Part shown: piece after piece, positions 41,767-51,032 of the stretch
Layout: every line of letters begins with the position of its first letter
Numbering within the stretch: position 1 is the first letter of the stretch
Assembly: GCF_003675325.1 (NCBI RefSeq)
Contig: NZ_CP033073.1
Span: 2,170,001-2,234,000, forward strand
Origin: Streptomyces dangxiongensis
GTDB lineage: Bacteria > Actinomycetota > Actinomycetes > Streptomycetales > Streptomycetaceae
DNA length: 64,000 nt
Reading direction: 5' to 3'
Program-made: the position numbers and the translations under genes
The notes under the pieces: generated by a model
Told to the model about the DNA's origin: nothing
The model's database searches: none
Seen by the model: the letters and a program-made list of their open reading frames with translations, nothing else

Positions 41767-43929
41767 ATGCGTTCTCCGTACTGGATGCCCCGCCCGTTGG
41801 TGGCGAGGTAGACACGGCCGTGGATGCGCGGGTCGCCGGTGATCGCCTGCCCGGTCCAGCCCCATCGGTGCGCGTCGTCGCTGATACGCGTCCAGGTCCT
41901 GGCCCGGTCGTCGGAGCGCAGGACGGCGGGGCCGGAGTCCGTGGCGCCGACCAGGTAGAGCGCCGGGTAGCAGGCGCCGGGCGCGGCCTTGCCGAAGCCG
42001 AGGGTGTAGGCGGCCCGGACGCCACCGACCGCGGTGAAGCCGACCCCGCCGTCGGTGGACCGGAACAGCCCGTGCTCCTTGGCGCTCAGCCACAGGTCTC
42101 CGGTGCGCCCGGGTGCTACGGCGAGCTGGAACTGACTGTCGCCGGCGGGCAGTCCGGTGGCGCGGGCGGTGAACGTACGGCCGTGGTCGGTGCCGGCGTA
42201 CAGCGTGCCCGTGCCGGTGTCGTAGGCGTAGAGGACGGCCGGGTCGGCCGGGTCGGCCACCGGGGTGGCGCCCTGCGGGAAGGAGGGCACCTCCTCCCAG
42301 CCGGCACCGCCGTCGGCCGACCGGTGGGCGGGCCCGTTCGTGAGGGCCCACAGCAGCACGCCGCCGTCGGCGCTGACGGCGACCGGTCCGGGGCCGTCGC
42401 CGGCGTGGGCGGGCTGGGCCGGGAAGGGGGCCCAGGTGCGTCCGCCGTCCTCGGAGAAGGCGCCGTTGCCGTGGTCGCCCCACCCGGTCCGCACGACGTA
42501 CGACGGTTTCGCCGCGGCCAGCGCGAGTCCGGTCGCCGTGCCGAAGACGGGGTTCGTGGCCATGCCGCGCGCCGGGGAGGCGGTGAGCCGGTCGTGGTAC
42601 AGCACGCCGATGTCCCCGTTCCCGCTGATCAGGTGGGCCGCTCCGGTGGGCGGCGAGATCAGCCGCCGTACGGAGGTCTCCTCCAGGCCGCGGACGCGGG
42701 GCGCCCAGTGGACGAGGTCGCGCGTGCCGTAGACCGTGGCGCCGGTGCCGTACAGGACGTGCCGCGGGTCGTACGGGTCGACGGCGACGGCCTGGATCCA
42801 CCAGCCGAACTTGGGCTCGTCCTGGCCCCAGCGGAGGTAGGGGGTCTCGGAGACGTCGAGGACGGCGGTGTCCTTCAGGGAGACCCAGCTACGGCCCCCG
42901 TCCGTGGTCCGGTACAGGGTGTCGACGGCGGCCCAGCGGTTGTTGGTGGAGACGACCACCGTGCCGGGGCGGCGGGTGGCGACGGCGACCCCGCCGTACC
43001 CGAAGGTGTCGGTGCCGCCCGGGACGGCCGGGGTGACGTCGGTCCAGGCGCCGGTGACGGTGTCCAGCTTGTGCACGCTGCCGGTGGACTGGCCGTTGGG
43101 GCCCGGGGCGTCGGCGTACGTGACGTACAGCTCGCGGGTGTGGTGGTCGTGGGCGGCACGGACCGGGACCCTGGCGGAGGTGCCGGCCGGCTGCCCGGGG
43201 ACGGGTTCCCAGGTGGTGCCGTCGGTGGTGCGGTACAGGTTGGGCCGCGCGGGGGTGCCGTCGGCGTCGCCCCAGCCGGCGTGGACGGTGCGGCCGGCGG
43301 CGACGAGAAGGGTGACGCCCTGGCCGGTACCGGTCGGGGTGGCAGGGAAGCCCGTCGCCCTCGACCAGGTGGCGCCCCGGTCGATCGACCTGAGCAGCCC
43401 GTCGTGGCGGGTGCCGAGCCAGAGGGTGTCGCTGTCGCGGGGGTCGACGAGGAGCCGCTCGCCGGTGCCGCGGCCGTCCTCGTTGGCGCCGAGCCGCGCG
43501 GGGAGGGCGGTGCGGTGCCAGGTGGCGCCGCGGTCCTCGGAGCGCAGGAACGCGCCGTCGCCGGCCCAGGGCTGGGCGTACGTGCCGAGGGCGAGGTACA
43601 GCCGGTCCGGGTGGGCGGGGTCGACGGCCAGGGCCTCCACCCCGAGGAGGTTCCAGTCGTCCCAGCCGAGGTGGTCGGTGAGCGGGGGTCCAGCGGTCGG
43701 TGTCCCGGTCCCAGCGGTAGGCACCGCCGATGTCCGTGCGGGCGTAGGCGAGGCCGGGGACGGCGGGGTGGAAGAGGATGCCGGTGACGAATCCGGTGCC
43801 GCCGATCACCGCCGTGCGCCAGCGGTACGCCGGGCGCCGCGCCCCGGCCGCGTGCGCCTGCGTGGGCAGACCGGCGAGCGCGGCGGCGGCGCTTACGGCG
43901 AGTACGGTTCTGCGGCTGGGATCGGGCAT
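41763..43929 (-). CDS. Secreted GH74 xyloglucanase (apparent frameshift at 43684-43688)
   Basis: Two seven-bladed beta-propellers, cutting xyloglucan backbone outside the cell. ATG 43929 opens a twin-arginine signal (SRRTVLAVSAAAALAG), cleaved near residue 28. The catalytic block GLAYARTDIGGAYRW follows, with Asp66 as a likely catalytic residue. The frame breaks at a G5 run (43684-43688, plus strand): one G too many. In the next frame the protein continues LTDHLGWDDWNLLGVEALAV and the rest of both propellers, with GDHGNGAFSEDGGRTW further on. Corrected length is 721 residues. No binding module. Coupled to GH42. Confidence 0.88.
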
Positions 43930-43970
43930 GGGGTACCTCACTGGACGCGGGTGGGGGTGGGTGGTCCGGG

Positions 43971-43995
43971 GCCGGGGGTGGGTCTCTCCCCCGGC
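43971..43995. terminator. Possible intercistronic hairpin before GH74
   Basis: 8-bp stem GCCGGGGG/CCCCCGGC with a 9-base loop in the 80-base gap between the permease and GH74. It may attenuate transcription into the hydrolase genes; weak evidence. Confidence 0.35.
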
Positions 43996-44009
43996 TTCCA
44001 CGGGGTCGG

Positions 44010-44969
44010 TCAGCCCTTCACCGCTCCCGTCAGCATCCCCTTGCGGAAGTGCTTCTGGACGAACGGCGACAGCACGGCGACCGGCAGCAGGGCCATCACC
44101 ATGACCGCCATCTGCACGGCCAGCCCGGACAGTTCACCCGTCTTGATGGCCTGCCCGAGGCCCACGGGGGCCTCCTGTTTCTGCACGAGCTGGATCATGA
44201 CGTTCTGGAGCGGCATCATGTCCTGCTCGTTGAGGTAAAGCGACGCGTTGAACCAGGCGCTCCAGTACCCGACCGCGTAGAACAGCGTGATCACCGCGAG
44301 GACGGCCCGGGAGAGCGGCATCACGATCTGCCACAGGATGCGGATGTCCCCCGCCCCGTCGATGCGCGCGCTGTCGGTCAGTTCGGGCGAGATGCCCATG
44401 AAGAAGCCCCGCAGGACGAGGATGTTGAAGACGCTGACCGCGCTGGGAAGGATCAGCGCGAGGTAGGTGTCGGTCAGCCCGAGGGACTGCACCAGCAGGT
44501 ACGTCGGGATGAGCCCGGCGCTGAAGAACATGGTGGCCATCAGCACCATCAGGATCCACCGGTGCCCCAGCGACCCGCTGCGCGAGAGGCCGTAGGCGCA
44601 CAGCACGGACACGGTCATCGAGAAGACCGTGCCGACCAGCGTGACGACGATGCTGACGAGCGCGGCCCGGGTGACCTGGCCGCCGCTGAGCAGTTCCCGG
44701 TAGGCGACGAAGGTGATGCCCTTGGGGACCATGACCAGGCCGCCGGCCTCGTCGATGGTCTTCCGCGAGGACAGGCTGGTGACGAGGACGATCCACAGCG
44801 GGAAGAGGACGCCCAGGCAGGCGAGCGTGAGCACGAGGCTCTTGCCCGCGAGGCCCGCCCCGCCCGGCTTCTCCTCCCACGCCGGGCGGGGCGGGGCGGC
44901 CCACCGGCGCGGCCGGTCCACCACCGGGTCCGCCGCCGGGTCCGCCGGTCGGCCGAGGACGGCTGTCAC
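44010..44969 (-). CDS. Carbohydrate ABC transporter permease (LplC/MalG type), 319 aa
   Basis: Second membrane subunit of a CUT1 sugar importer. GTG at 44969 overlaps the first permease's stop (GTGA). Six membrane helices are visible, starting with SLVLTLACLGVLFPLWIVLV. The EAA loop is of the form SARIDGAGDIRILWQIVMPL. N-terminal 40 residues are cytoplasmic and Pro/Arg-rich. Belongs to the divergently controlled operon beginning with the binding protein at 47713. Confidence 0.92.
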   Translation of the reverse strand: MTAVLGRPADPAADPVVDRPRRWAAPPRPAWEEKPGGAGLAGKSLVLTLACLGVLFPLWIVLVTSLSSRKTIDEAGGLVMVPKGITFVAYRELLSGGQVTRAALVSIVVTLVGTVFSMTVSVLCAYGLSRSGSLGHRWILMVLMATMFFSAGLIPTYLLVQSLGLTDTYLALILPSAVSVFNILVLRGFFMGISPELTDSARIDGAGDIRILWQIVMPLSRAVLAVITLFYAVGYWSAWFNASLYLNEQDMMPLQNVMIQLVQKQEAPVGLGQAIKTGELSGLAVQMAVMVMALLPVAVLSPFVQKHFRKGMLTGAVKG

Positions 44970-45997
44970 TTCCGGTACACCCCCTGCTCGCCCATGAGAT
45001 GGGCCACCTTGTTGGCGGCGAGGACCAGGCCGATGCTGACCACGCCCTTGACGAGACCGGCGGCGGCCGCGTAGCCGAAGTCCTGGTTGCGGACGCCGTT
45101 CCACCACACGAAGGTGTCCAGGACCTCGGAGGCGCCCGGTCCGACCGCGTCGCGCTGGAGCAGGATCTGCTCGAAGCCGACGGTCAGCGCGTCACCCACG
45201 CGCAGCACCAGCAGCAGCGCGATCACCGGGCGCAGCGCGGGCAGCGTGACGTGCCACATGCGGCGCCGGCGGCCGGCGCCGTCCATCGCGGCGGCCTCGT
45301 ACAGATCGGGGCTGACGGAGGCCAGTGCGGCGAGGAAGACGATGATCCCCCAGCCGGCGTCCTTCCACACGCTCTGCGCGGTGACGAGGAACTTGAAGGT
45401 GTCGGGGTCGGTCATGATGTCGAGGCCGTCGAAGCCGTGCTGCCGCATCAGTTGGGAGAACAGCCCGGCGCCGCCCAGGAGTTGCTGGAACACGGCGACG
45501 ACCAGCACCCAGGAGAAGAAGTGCGGCAGGTAGAGGACGGCCTGCGCGACGGCCCGCACCCGGGGCCGGACGACGCTGTTGATGAGCAGCGCGAGGAGGA
45601 TCGGGACCGGGAAGTAGAGGACTAGCTGGAGGACGAAGAGCACCAGCGTGTTCCACATCGCGTTCCAGAACGCGGAGTCCTGGAAGATCTGCTGGAAGTT
45701 GGCCAGGCCGACCCAGGGGCTGTGCAGGATGGAGACGACGCCGTTGTCGCTGACGTAGGGGTCGTAGTCCTCGAAGGCGACGATGTTGCCGAGGATCGGC
45801 AGGTAGTTGAAGAGCAGGAGCAGGACGACGGCCGGGAGCGTCATCAGGAGCAGGACGCGGTCGCGTCCGAATCTCAGGCGCAGGCTCGGCCTCGCCGCGC
45901 GTCGTCTGTCACGGGAACCGGTGGCGTCGCCGGACGCCGCCGGGGTCGCAGTCATGTCGGCCTCGGCCCTGCTCCGAGGCACCGTGCTGTGGGACAC
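44966..45997 (-). CDS. Carbohydrate ABC transporter permease (LplB/MalF type), 343 aa
   Basis: First membrane subunit of the CUT1 importer. GTG at 45997 has AAGGAG 6 bases upstream. The N-terminus is basic, then LLLMTLPAVVLLLLFNYLPI begins the membrane part; the EAA loop YEAAAMDGAGRRRRMWHVTL contacts the ATPase. LplB-like permeases typically accompany lipoproteins for large oligosaccharides or aldouronates. No ATPase gene is present in the locus, so a shared ATPase such as MsiK is likely. Confidence 0.92.
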   Translation of the reverse strand: MSHSTVPRSRAEADMTATPAASGDATGSRDRRRAARPSLRLRFGRDRVLLLMTLPAVVLLLLFNYLPILGNIVAFEDYDPYVSDNGVVSILHSPWVGLANFQQIFQDSAFWNAMWNTLVLFVLQLVLYFPVPILLALLINSVVRPRVRAVAQAVLYLPHFFSWVLVVAVFQQLLGGAGLFSQLMRQHGFDGLDIMTDPDTFKFLVTAQSVWKDAGWGIIVFLAALASVSPDLYEAAAMDGAGRRRRMWHVTLPALRPVIALLLVLRVGDALTVGFEQILLQRDAVGPGASEVLDTFVWWNGVRNQDFGYAAAAGLVKGVVSIGLVLAANKVAHLMGEQGVYRK

Positions 45998-46024
45998 GGA
46001 CTTCTCCTTGCCTCGTGCCTCGGG

Positions 46025-47713
46025 TCAGCCGGCCGCCGGGCCGTTCTCGTCGAGGATCTTCTTGTACCAGTCGCGCAGCTTGTCGCCGCCCCTGCTCCTC
46101 CAGTCGGAGACGGCCTGCTGCATGTCGCCGATCTTCTTGCGCCCGCGCACGACGTCGTCCTCCAACTGCTCGAAGTCGTTGCCGAGGTTGGTGTAGCGGC
46201 TGGGCTCGGTGATCTGCATGCCGTAGAAGGAGGACTTGGTGGTGAAGGCGCCCATCCGCTGCTGCCACTCGACCTGGCCCTTGGCGACCTCGGGGAAGTC
46301 GGGGTGGGCGATGGTCGGGGCGGGACTCGCGATCATGACGTAGGCGTTGAGCACGTCGATGTTGCCCTGGTCGGTCTTGGTGGGCACACCCTTCTTGACG
46401 GTGTAGTGGGTGCCCTCGACGCCGTAGTTGGTGAGCATGTACTCCTTGGTGCCGTACGGCGCGGCGGTGGCGTCGGCGACGGCGAGCACGTCCCGGATCA
46501 CCGCTTCGGAGGCCTTCTTGTTGACGAAGGCGAAGATCCCGGCGGGCTGTTCTGCCCACAGGTGCGGGTCACCGCCGTCGTGGCCGAAGACGTCCATGCC
46601 CCAGATCTTGAACTCGGGGTTGTGGGTGGCCTGTTCGGCGGTACGGCTCCACCACTGCGAGATGTTGTTGGCGTAGATGAGGAACTCGCCCGCCGCGAAC
46701 TTGGGGCCGGGGTCGGTGGCCTGGCTCTTGCCGAGCTCGGCGTCGGGATGCACGACGCCGGCGGCGAAGAGCTTGCGGGTCCATTCCAGTGTCTCGAGGT
46801 ACTCGTCGGTCTCGATGCGGTTGACGAGCTTGCCGTCGGTCAGGTTCCAGCCGAGCGGCTTCTCGCTGCCGGAAAACACGCCGAACATCTGGAAGGCGGT
46901 CCACTTCATGTCGAGACAGGCCCACCGCTTGGCCTTGGCATTGGTGATGTCCTTGGCGAGGGCCATGAACTCGTCCGCCGAGCGCGGCACCCGGTAGCCC
47001 TCCTTGTCGAAGACGTCCTTGCGGTACAGGGGCACGATGCCGGTGACGTACGGGGCGGGCTGGGGCAGGCCGCGCAGCTTGCCGCCGAAGATGGAGCGCT
47101 GCCAGGCGTCCGTGGGGATCGCGGCCAGGTTCGGGTAGTCCTTGACGGCGTCGCCGGAGAGGTAGGGGCCGAGGTCGGCGAACTTGGAGATGACGGCGCT
47201 GGGGATCTTGCCGTTCATGTTCCAGCCGGGGATGACCACCACGTCGGGGACGTCGCTGGAGGCGAGGACCGCGCCGAGCTTCTGCTCGTAGGTGTTGCCG
47301 TCCTGGTTCTGCCACCGGACGTCGACGCCGACGAGGTCGTTCATCGCCCTGTAGTAGGCGTTGTCCTGCTTGGGCGGGGAGCCCCAGAACGGCGACATGA
47401 CGGTGACCTTGTTGCCCTTGCCGAGCTTCCTGGGCACGGACGTCTTCAGGCCGGCGAGGTCGAGCCGGTGGGTGAACCCGGCGGCCGAGCCGTTCTTGGC
47501 GGGGATGTCCGGCGCCACCACGTTTCCGGCCACGTACGCCGGGAGCAGTTTCCTGGCGTTCTTGCCGGCCGAGGTGCCTCCCCGCGCACCGCTGTCCGCG
47601 CTTCCGCAGGCGGTGAGCAGCGGCATCCCCCCGGTCACCGCCGCGGCGGCGACCGCGGTGGAGGCGAGGAAGGTTCTCCTGCTGGGAGCGGAGGAGGCGG
47701 CGTTCGGCGTCAT
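46025..47713 (-). CDS. Sugar ABC transporter substrate-binding lipoprotein, 562 aa
   Basis: Extracellular solute-binding protein (LplA/YtcQ-like) anchored to the membrane: twin-arginine SRRTFLASTAVAAAAVTGG leads to the lipobox LLTAC, Cys36. At 562 residues it is larger than simple maltose-type binders, as for long oligosaccharides. ATG 47713 with GAAGGG 8 bases upstream; the longer frame upstream is not coding. First gene of the importer-hydrolase operon. Ligand by context: xyloglucan oligosaccharides. Conserved features include APYVTGIVPLYRKDVFDK and GMDVFGHDGGDPHLWAEQP. Confidence 0.92.
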   Translation of the reverse strand: MTPNAASSAPSRRTFLASTAVAAAAVTGGMPLLTACGSADSGARGGTSAGKNARKLLPAYVAGNVVAPDIPAKNGSAAGFTHRLDLAGLKTSVPRKLGKGNKVTVMSPFWGSPPKQDNAYYRAMNDLVGVDVRWQNQDGNTYEQKLGAVLASSDVPDVVVIPGWNMNGKIPSAVISKFADLGPYLSGDAVKDYPNLAAIPTDAWQRSIFGGKLRGLPQPAPYVTGIVPLYRKDVFDKEGYRVPRSADEFMALAKDITNAKAKRWACLDMKWTAFQMFGVFSGSEKPLGWNLTDGKLVNRIETDEYLETLEWTRKLFAAGVVHPDAELGKSQATDPGPKFAAGEFLIYANNISQWWSRTAEQATHNPEFKIWGMDVFGHDGGDPHLWAEQPAGIFAFVNKKASEAVIRDVLAVADATAAPYGTKEYMLTNYGVEGTHYTVKKGVPTKTDQGNIDVLNAYVMIASPAPTIAHPDFPEVAKGQVEWQQRMGAFTTKSSFYGMQITEPSRYTNLGNDFEQLEDDVVRGRKKIGDMQQAVSDWRSRGGDKLRDWYKKILDENGPAAG

Positions 47714-47820
47714 TGCGTCAACCCTTCGTGGCGCACCAGGACACCCGGCGGTGGCCGTCGGCTGCGGTGTCTCGAGTGGATCTGGCTGAGCGGAAGCGTT
47801 CTCCGGTGCGGACTCGGCAG

Positions 47821-47834
47821 TCGAAGCGCTTCGA
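47821..47834. promoter_or_regulatory. LacI-type operator 3 (TCGAAGCGCTTCGA)
   Basis: Perfect palindrome in the 338-bp divergent promoter region 47714-48051, 108 bases upstream of the binding-protein start. Same sequence as operator 1 before lacI, placing the importer-hydrolase operon under the same regulator. Confidence 0.85.
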
Positions 47835-48000
47835 TGTTGCTGCGAGGTTAAGTGAACGCCTGGGGGCACACAAGGGCCGTCACCAAGATTCCTGTGATCT
47901 CCGGTGACCGCCAGGGAAGTCGGTTACGCCTGTGGCAGCAAGGAGAAGTCGGTGATGTTTCGCCCCGGCACCTTGACACCCGGCCGCGTCCGGCTGAGCA

Positions 48001-48014
48001 TCGAAGCGCTTCGA
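48001..48014. promoter_or_regulatory. LacI-type operator 4 (TCGAAGCGCTTCGA)
   Basis: Perfect palindrome ending 37 bases before the GH3 start codon (48052) and 180 bases from operator 3; paired operators could allow looping. Controls GH3 and possibly both divergent promoters. Confidence 0.85.
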
Positions 48015-48051
48015 AAGCGTCGTGCCGCTCCATTCGCAAGGGGAACCACTC

Positions 48052-50886
48052 GTGACCGTCGACTCGCCGTCCACCCCGCCCTTCCGCGATCCGCTTCTGC
48101 CGTTCGCGAAGCGCGTCGAGGACCTGCTGGCCCGGCTCACCCGTGAGGAGAAGATCTCCTTCCTGCACCAGTTCACGCCCGCCGTGGAGCGTCTGGGCAT
48201 CGCCGCCTGGCGGACCGGCCAGGAGGCGCTGCACGGCGTGGCCTGGATGGGCCCGGCGACGGTGTTCCCGCAGGCCGTCGGCCTCGGCGCGACCTGGAAC
48301 CCGGACCTCGTACGACGGATCGGCGAGGCGGTGTCCAGGGAGATCCGCGCGATGCGCGCCCGCGACGAGCGGGTCGGCCTCAACGTCTGGGCCCCGACGG
48401 TCAACCTGCTGCGCCACCCGCTGTGGGGGCGTAACGAGGAGGGCTACGCGGAGGACCCGAAGCTGACATCGGCCATCGCCACGGCGTACACCCACGGTCT
48501 GCGGGGCGACCACCCCCGGTACTGGCGTACCGCCCCCGTACTGAAGCACTGGCTGGCCCACAACAACGAGCAGGACCGCGCCACTTCGTCGTCCTCCGTG
48601 CCTCCGCGCGTGCTGCACGAGTACGACCTGCGCGCCTTCCGGGACACGGTCGAGGCGGGCGCGGTGGCCGGGGTGATGCCGGCCTACAACCTGGTCAACG
48701 GCCGCCCCAACCACGTCTCCCCCTACCTGCGCGAGCACCTGCGCACCTGGACCGACGAGGAGCTGCTGGTCTGCTCGGACGCGGGCGCGCCCTCCAACCT
48801 GGTCGACGCGGAGCACTACTTCGACACCCACGAGGCGGCCACCGCGGCGGCCCTGCTGGCCGGCGTGGACAGCTTCACCGACCACGGCACGGACGGCACG
48901 CTGATCACCGCCCGGGTCCGAGGGGCCCTCACCCGGGGCCTGTTGACGGAGGCGGACATCGACACCGCCGTGCGCCGCCAACTGTCCGTCCGTTTCCGGC
49001 TCGGCGAGTTCGACCCGCGGCACGACCCGCACGCGGGCACCGGCGCGTTCGACACCCCCGCGCACCGGGCGCTCGCGCAGGAGGCCGCCGAGCAGGCGAT
49101 CGTACTGCTGAAGAACGACGGCGACCTGCTGCCGCTCGCCCCGGACACCCGTCTCGCGGTCGTCGGCCTGCTCGCCGACGAGTGCAAGCTGGACTGGTAC
49201 AGCGGCAGCCTCCTGCACCGCTCCACCCCGCTGGAAGGCCTTTACGAGCGGTTCGGCGCGGAGCGGGTGCGGTTCGCGGAGGGCGTGGACCGGGTCCGGC
49301 TGCGGACGGCGGCCGGCGCGTTCCTCGCCGTGCCCGTGGCCGACGCCCCCGACGAGACGCGCGGCGCCGAGGGCGCCCTGGACCCCGCGCTGCTGTCCGG
49401 GCGCACCGACCTGCCGCCGGTCACCACCGACGCCACCGGCACCGAGTTCGCGCTGGCCGACTGGGGCGAGGGAGTGCTGACCCTGCGCGCCCCCGACGGC
49501 CGCTACCTCTCGGTCGCCGAGGACGGCTACGTCCGGGCCTCCGCCGACCAGCCCGGCGGCTGGGTCGTCCAGGAGACGTTCCGCCTGGAACCGCACCACG
49601 ACGGTCACCTCCTCAAGCACCTGGGCACGGGTCGTCATCTCCGTGTCGCCGCCGACGGCCTGCGGGTTGCCGACACGGGTGACGTGTTCGAGGTGGTCAC
49701 GGTCGAACGGGGCGAGGACGCGGTGGCCCGGGTGGCGGGCGAGGCCGACGTCGTCGTGGTGGTGGCGGGCAACGACCCGCACATCAACGGCCGCGAGACC
49801 GAGGACCGTACGACGCTGCTGCTGCCGGAGCACCAGCAGCGGCTGCTGCGCGCGGCCCGGGCGGCCAACCCGCGCACCGTGCTGGCGCTCGTGTCGGCGT
49901 ACCCGTACGCGGTGGACGCGGCCTCACTCCCGGCCGCGCTGTGGACGGCGCACGGCGGGCAGGCGGCGGGCACCGCGCTGGCCCGGGTGCTGGCCGGCGA
50001 CGTCTCCCCGGCCGGCCGCCTCCCCCAGACCTGGTACGCCGACGACGCCGATCTGCCCGGCCTCCTCGACTACGACGTGATCGGCGGCCGGCAGACCTAC
50101 CTCTACTTCGACGGCAGCCCGCTCTTCCCGTTCGGCCACGGCCTGTCGTACGCGTCCTTCGCGTACGCCGGCCTGACGGCCCGCGTCCGGGCCGGCTCCG
50201 TCCTCGTGAGCTGCACGGTCGGCAACACCGGGGGCCGGCCGGCGGACGAGGTGGTCCAGCTCTACGGCCGGGCCGTGGACCCCTCGGTGCCCCGCCCGCG
50301 CCGCGAACTGCTGGACCACCGCCGGCTCACGCTCGCCCCCGGCGAGACGGCCGAGGTCACGTTCGAGGTCCCGCTGTCCGCGCTGGAGTTCTGGGACGTG
50401 GCGCACGGCGTCCGGCGACTGGAGGACGGCCCGTACGAGCTGCTGGTCGGGGCGTCCAGCGAGGACGTACGGCTGCGCACGACCGTCCGCCCCGGGGGCC
50501 GGCCCGCCACCCCGCGACCGCTGCTGGAACGGGGCCTTCCGGCCGTCGACTTCGACGAGCAGTCCGGCATCGCGATCGTGGACTGGACGAGAACGGCGGG
50601 CGACGCGGTGACCCCGGCCCACGACCGGACCGCTGAACTCGTCTACCGCGCCTGCGACTTCGGCCCCGGGGTGACCGAGGTGACCGCACACCTGGCGGGC
50701 GAGGGGACCCTGGAGGTGTCCCTGGACGGCGGCCCGGTGCTGGCCGCCCTCACCCTGGACACCCCCACCGCCGGCCCGTACGCCTACACCACCCGCACCA
50801 CCGGACTCGTCACCGCGGGCGTCCACGACGTCCGCCTCACGCTGCGCGGCCCCCTGCGGCTCGCGCACGTCGGTTTCCCCGGCTGA
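48052..50886 (+). CDS. GH3 beta-glucosidase/xylosidase with fascin-like insert, 944 aa
   Basis: Completes xyloglucan oligosaccharide breakdown by removing beta-linked glucose. GTG 48052 is preferred (AAGGGG 8 bases upstream) over ATG 48022. N-terminal barrel with nucleophile Asp243 in LLVCSDAGAPSN; C-terminal domain with candidate acid/base Glu582 in NGRETEDRTTLLLP. Between them residues about 420-560 resemble a fascin-like beta-trefoil (LTLRAPDGRYLSVAEDG, LLKHLGTGRHLRVAADG). An FnIII-like domain follows (to about 810), then a C-terminal CBM6-like region with a VEVSL-type strand (TLEVSLDGGPVLAALTL). No signal peptide. Exact substrate uncertain. Confidence 0.88.
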   Translation: MTVDSPSTPPFRDPLLPFAKRVEDLLARLTREEKISFLHQFTPAVERLGIAAWRTGQEALHGVAWMGPATVFPQAVGLGATWNPDLVRRIGEAVSREIRAMRARDERVGLNVWAPTVNLLRHPLWGRNEEGYAEDPKLTSAIATAYTHGLRGDHPRYWRTAPVLKHWLAHNNEQDRATSSSSVPPRVLHEYDLRAFRDTVEAGAVAGVMPAYNLVNGRPNHVSPYLREHLRTWTDEELLVCSDAGAPSNLVDAEHYFDTHEAATAAALLAGVDSFTDHGTDGTLITARVRGALTRGLLTEADIDTAVRRQLSVRFRLGEFDPRHDPHAGTGAFDTPAHRALAQEAAEQAIVLLKNDGDLLPLAPDTRLAVVGLLADECKLDWYSGSLLHRSTPLEGLYERFGAERVRFAEGVDRVRLRTAAGAFLAVPVADAPDETRGAEGALDPALLSGRTDLPPVTTDATGTEFALADWGEGVLTLRAPDGRYLSVAEDGYVRASADQPGGWVVQETFRLEPHHDGHLLKHLGTGRHLRVAADGLRVADTGDVFEVVTVERGEDAVARVAGEADVVVVVAGNDPHINGRETEDRTTLLLPEHQQRLLRAARAANPRTVLALVSAYPYAVDAASLPAALWTAHGGQAAGTALARVLAGDVSPAGRLPQTWYADDADLPGLLDYDVIGGRQTYLYFDGSPLFPFGHGLSYASFAYAGLTARVRAGSVLVSCTVGNTGGRPADEVVQLYGRAVDPSVPRPRRELLDHRRLTLAPGETAEVTFEVPLSALEFWDVAHGVRRLEDGPYELLVGASSEDVRLRTTVRPGGRPATPRPLLERGLPAVDFDEQSGIAIVDWTRTAGDAVTPAHDRTAELVYRACDFGPGVTEVTAHLAGEGTLEVSLDGGPVLAALTLDTPTAGPYAYTTRTTGLVTAGVHDVRLTLRGPLRLAHVGFPG

Positions 50887-50914
50887 GGGTCCGTGGGGAA
50901 CCGGCGCGGGGAAA

Positions 50915-50948
50915 GGGCCCGGCACCGCGGGAAACCGGTGCCGGGCCC
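50915..50948. terminator. GH3 terminator hairpin
   Basis: Perfect 13-bp stem GGGCCCGGCACCG/CGGTGCCGGGCCC with an 8-base loop, 29 bases after the GH3 stop codon. Confidence 0.8.
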
Positions 50949-50969
50949 CTTCCGGACCGGCGGACGCAC

Positions 50970-51008
50970 GAACGGCCGCAACCCCCGCACAGTGGGCTGC
51001 GGCCGTTC
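50970..51008. terminator. Terminator hairpin after the aldehyde dehydrogenase gene
   Basis: Perfect 11-bp stem GAACGGCCGCA/TGCGGCCGTTC with a 17-base loop that can pair further. It lies 25 bases after the dehydrogenase stop on the minus strand. Confidence 0.7.
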
Positions 51009-51032
51009 CTGTTCCGACCTGTCCGTGGCAGG

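Noticed and set aside
33466..50886. Recent horizontal transfer of the xyloglucan locus
   Set aside because: Base composition and codon use look like the neighbours and no integrase, repeat or tRNA border was seen.
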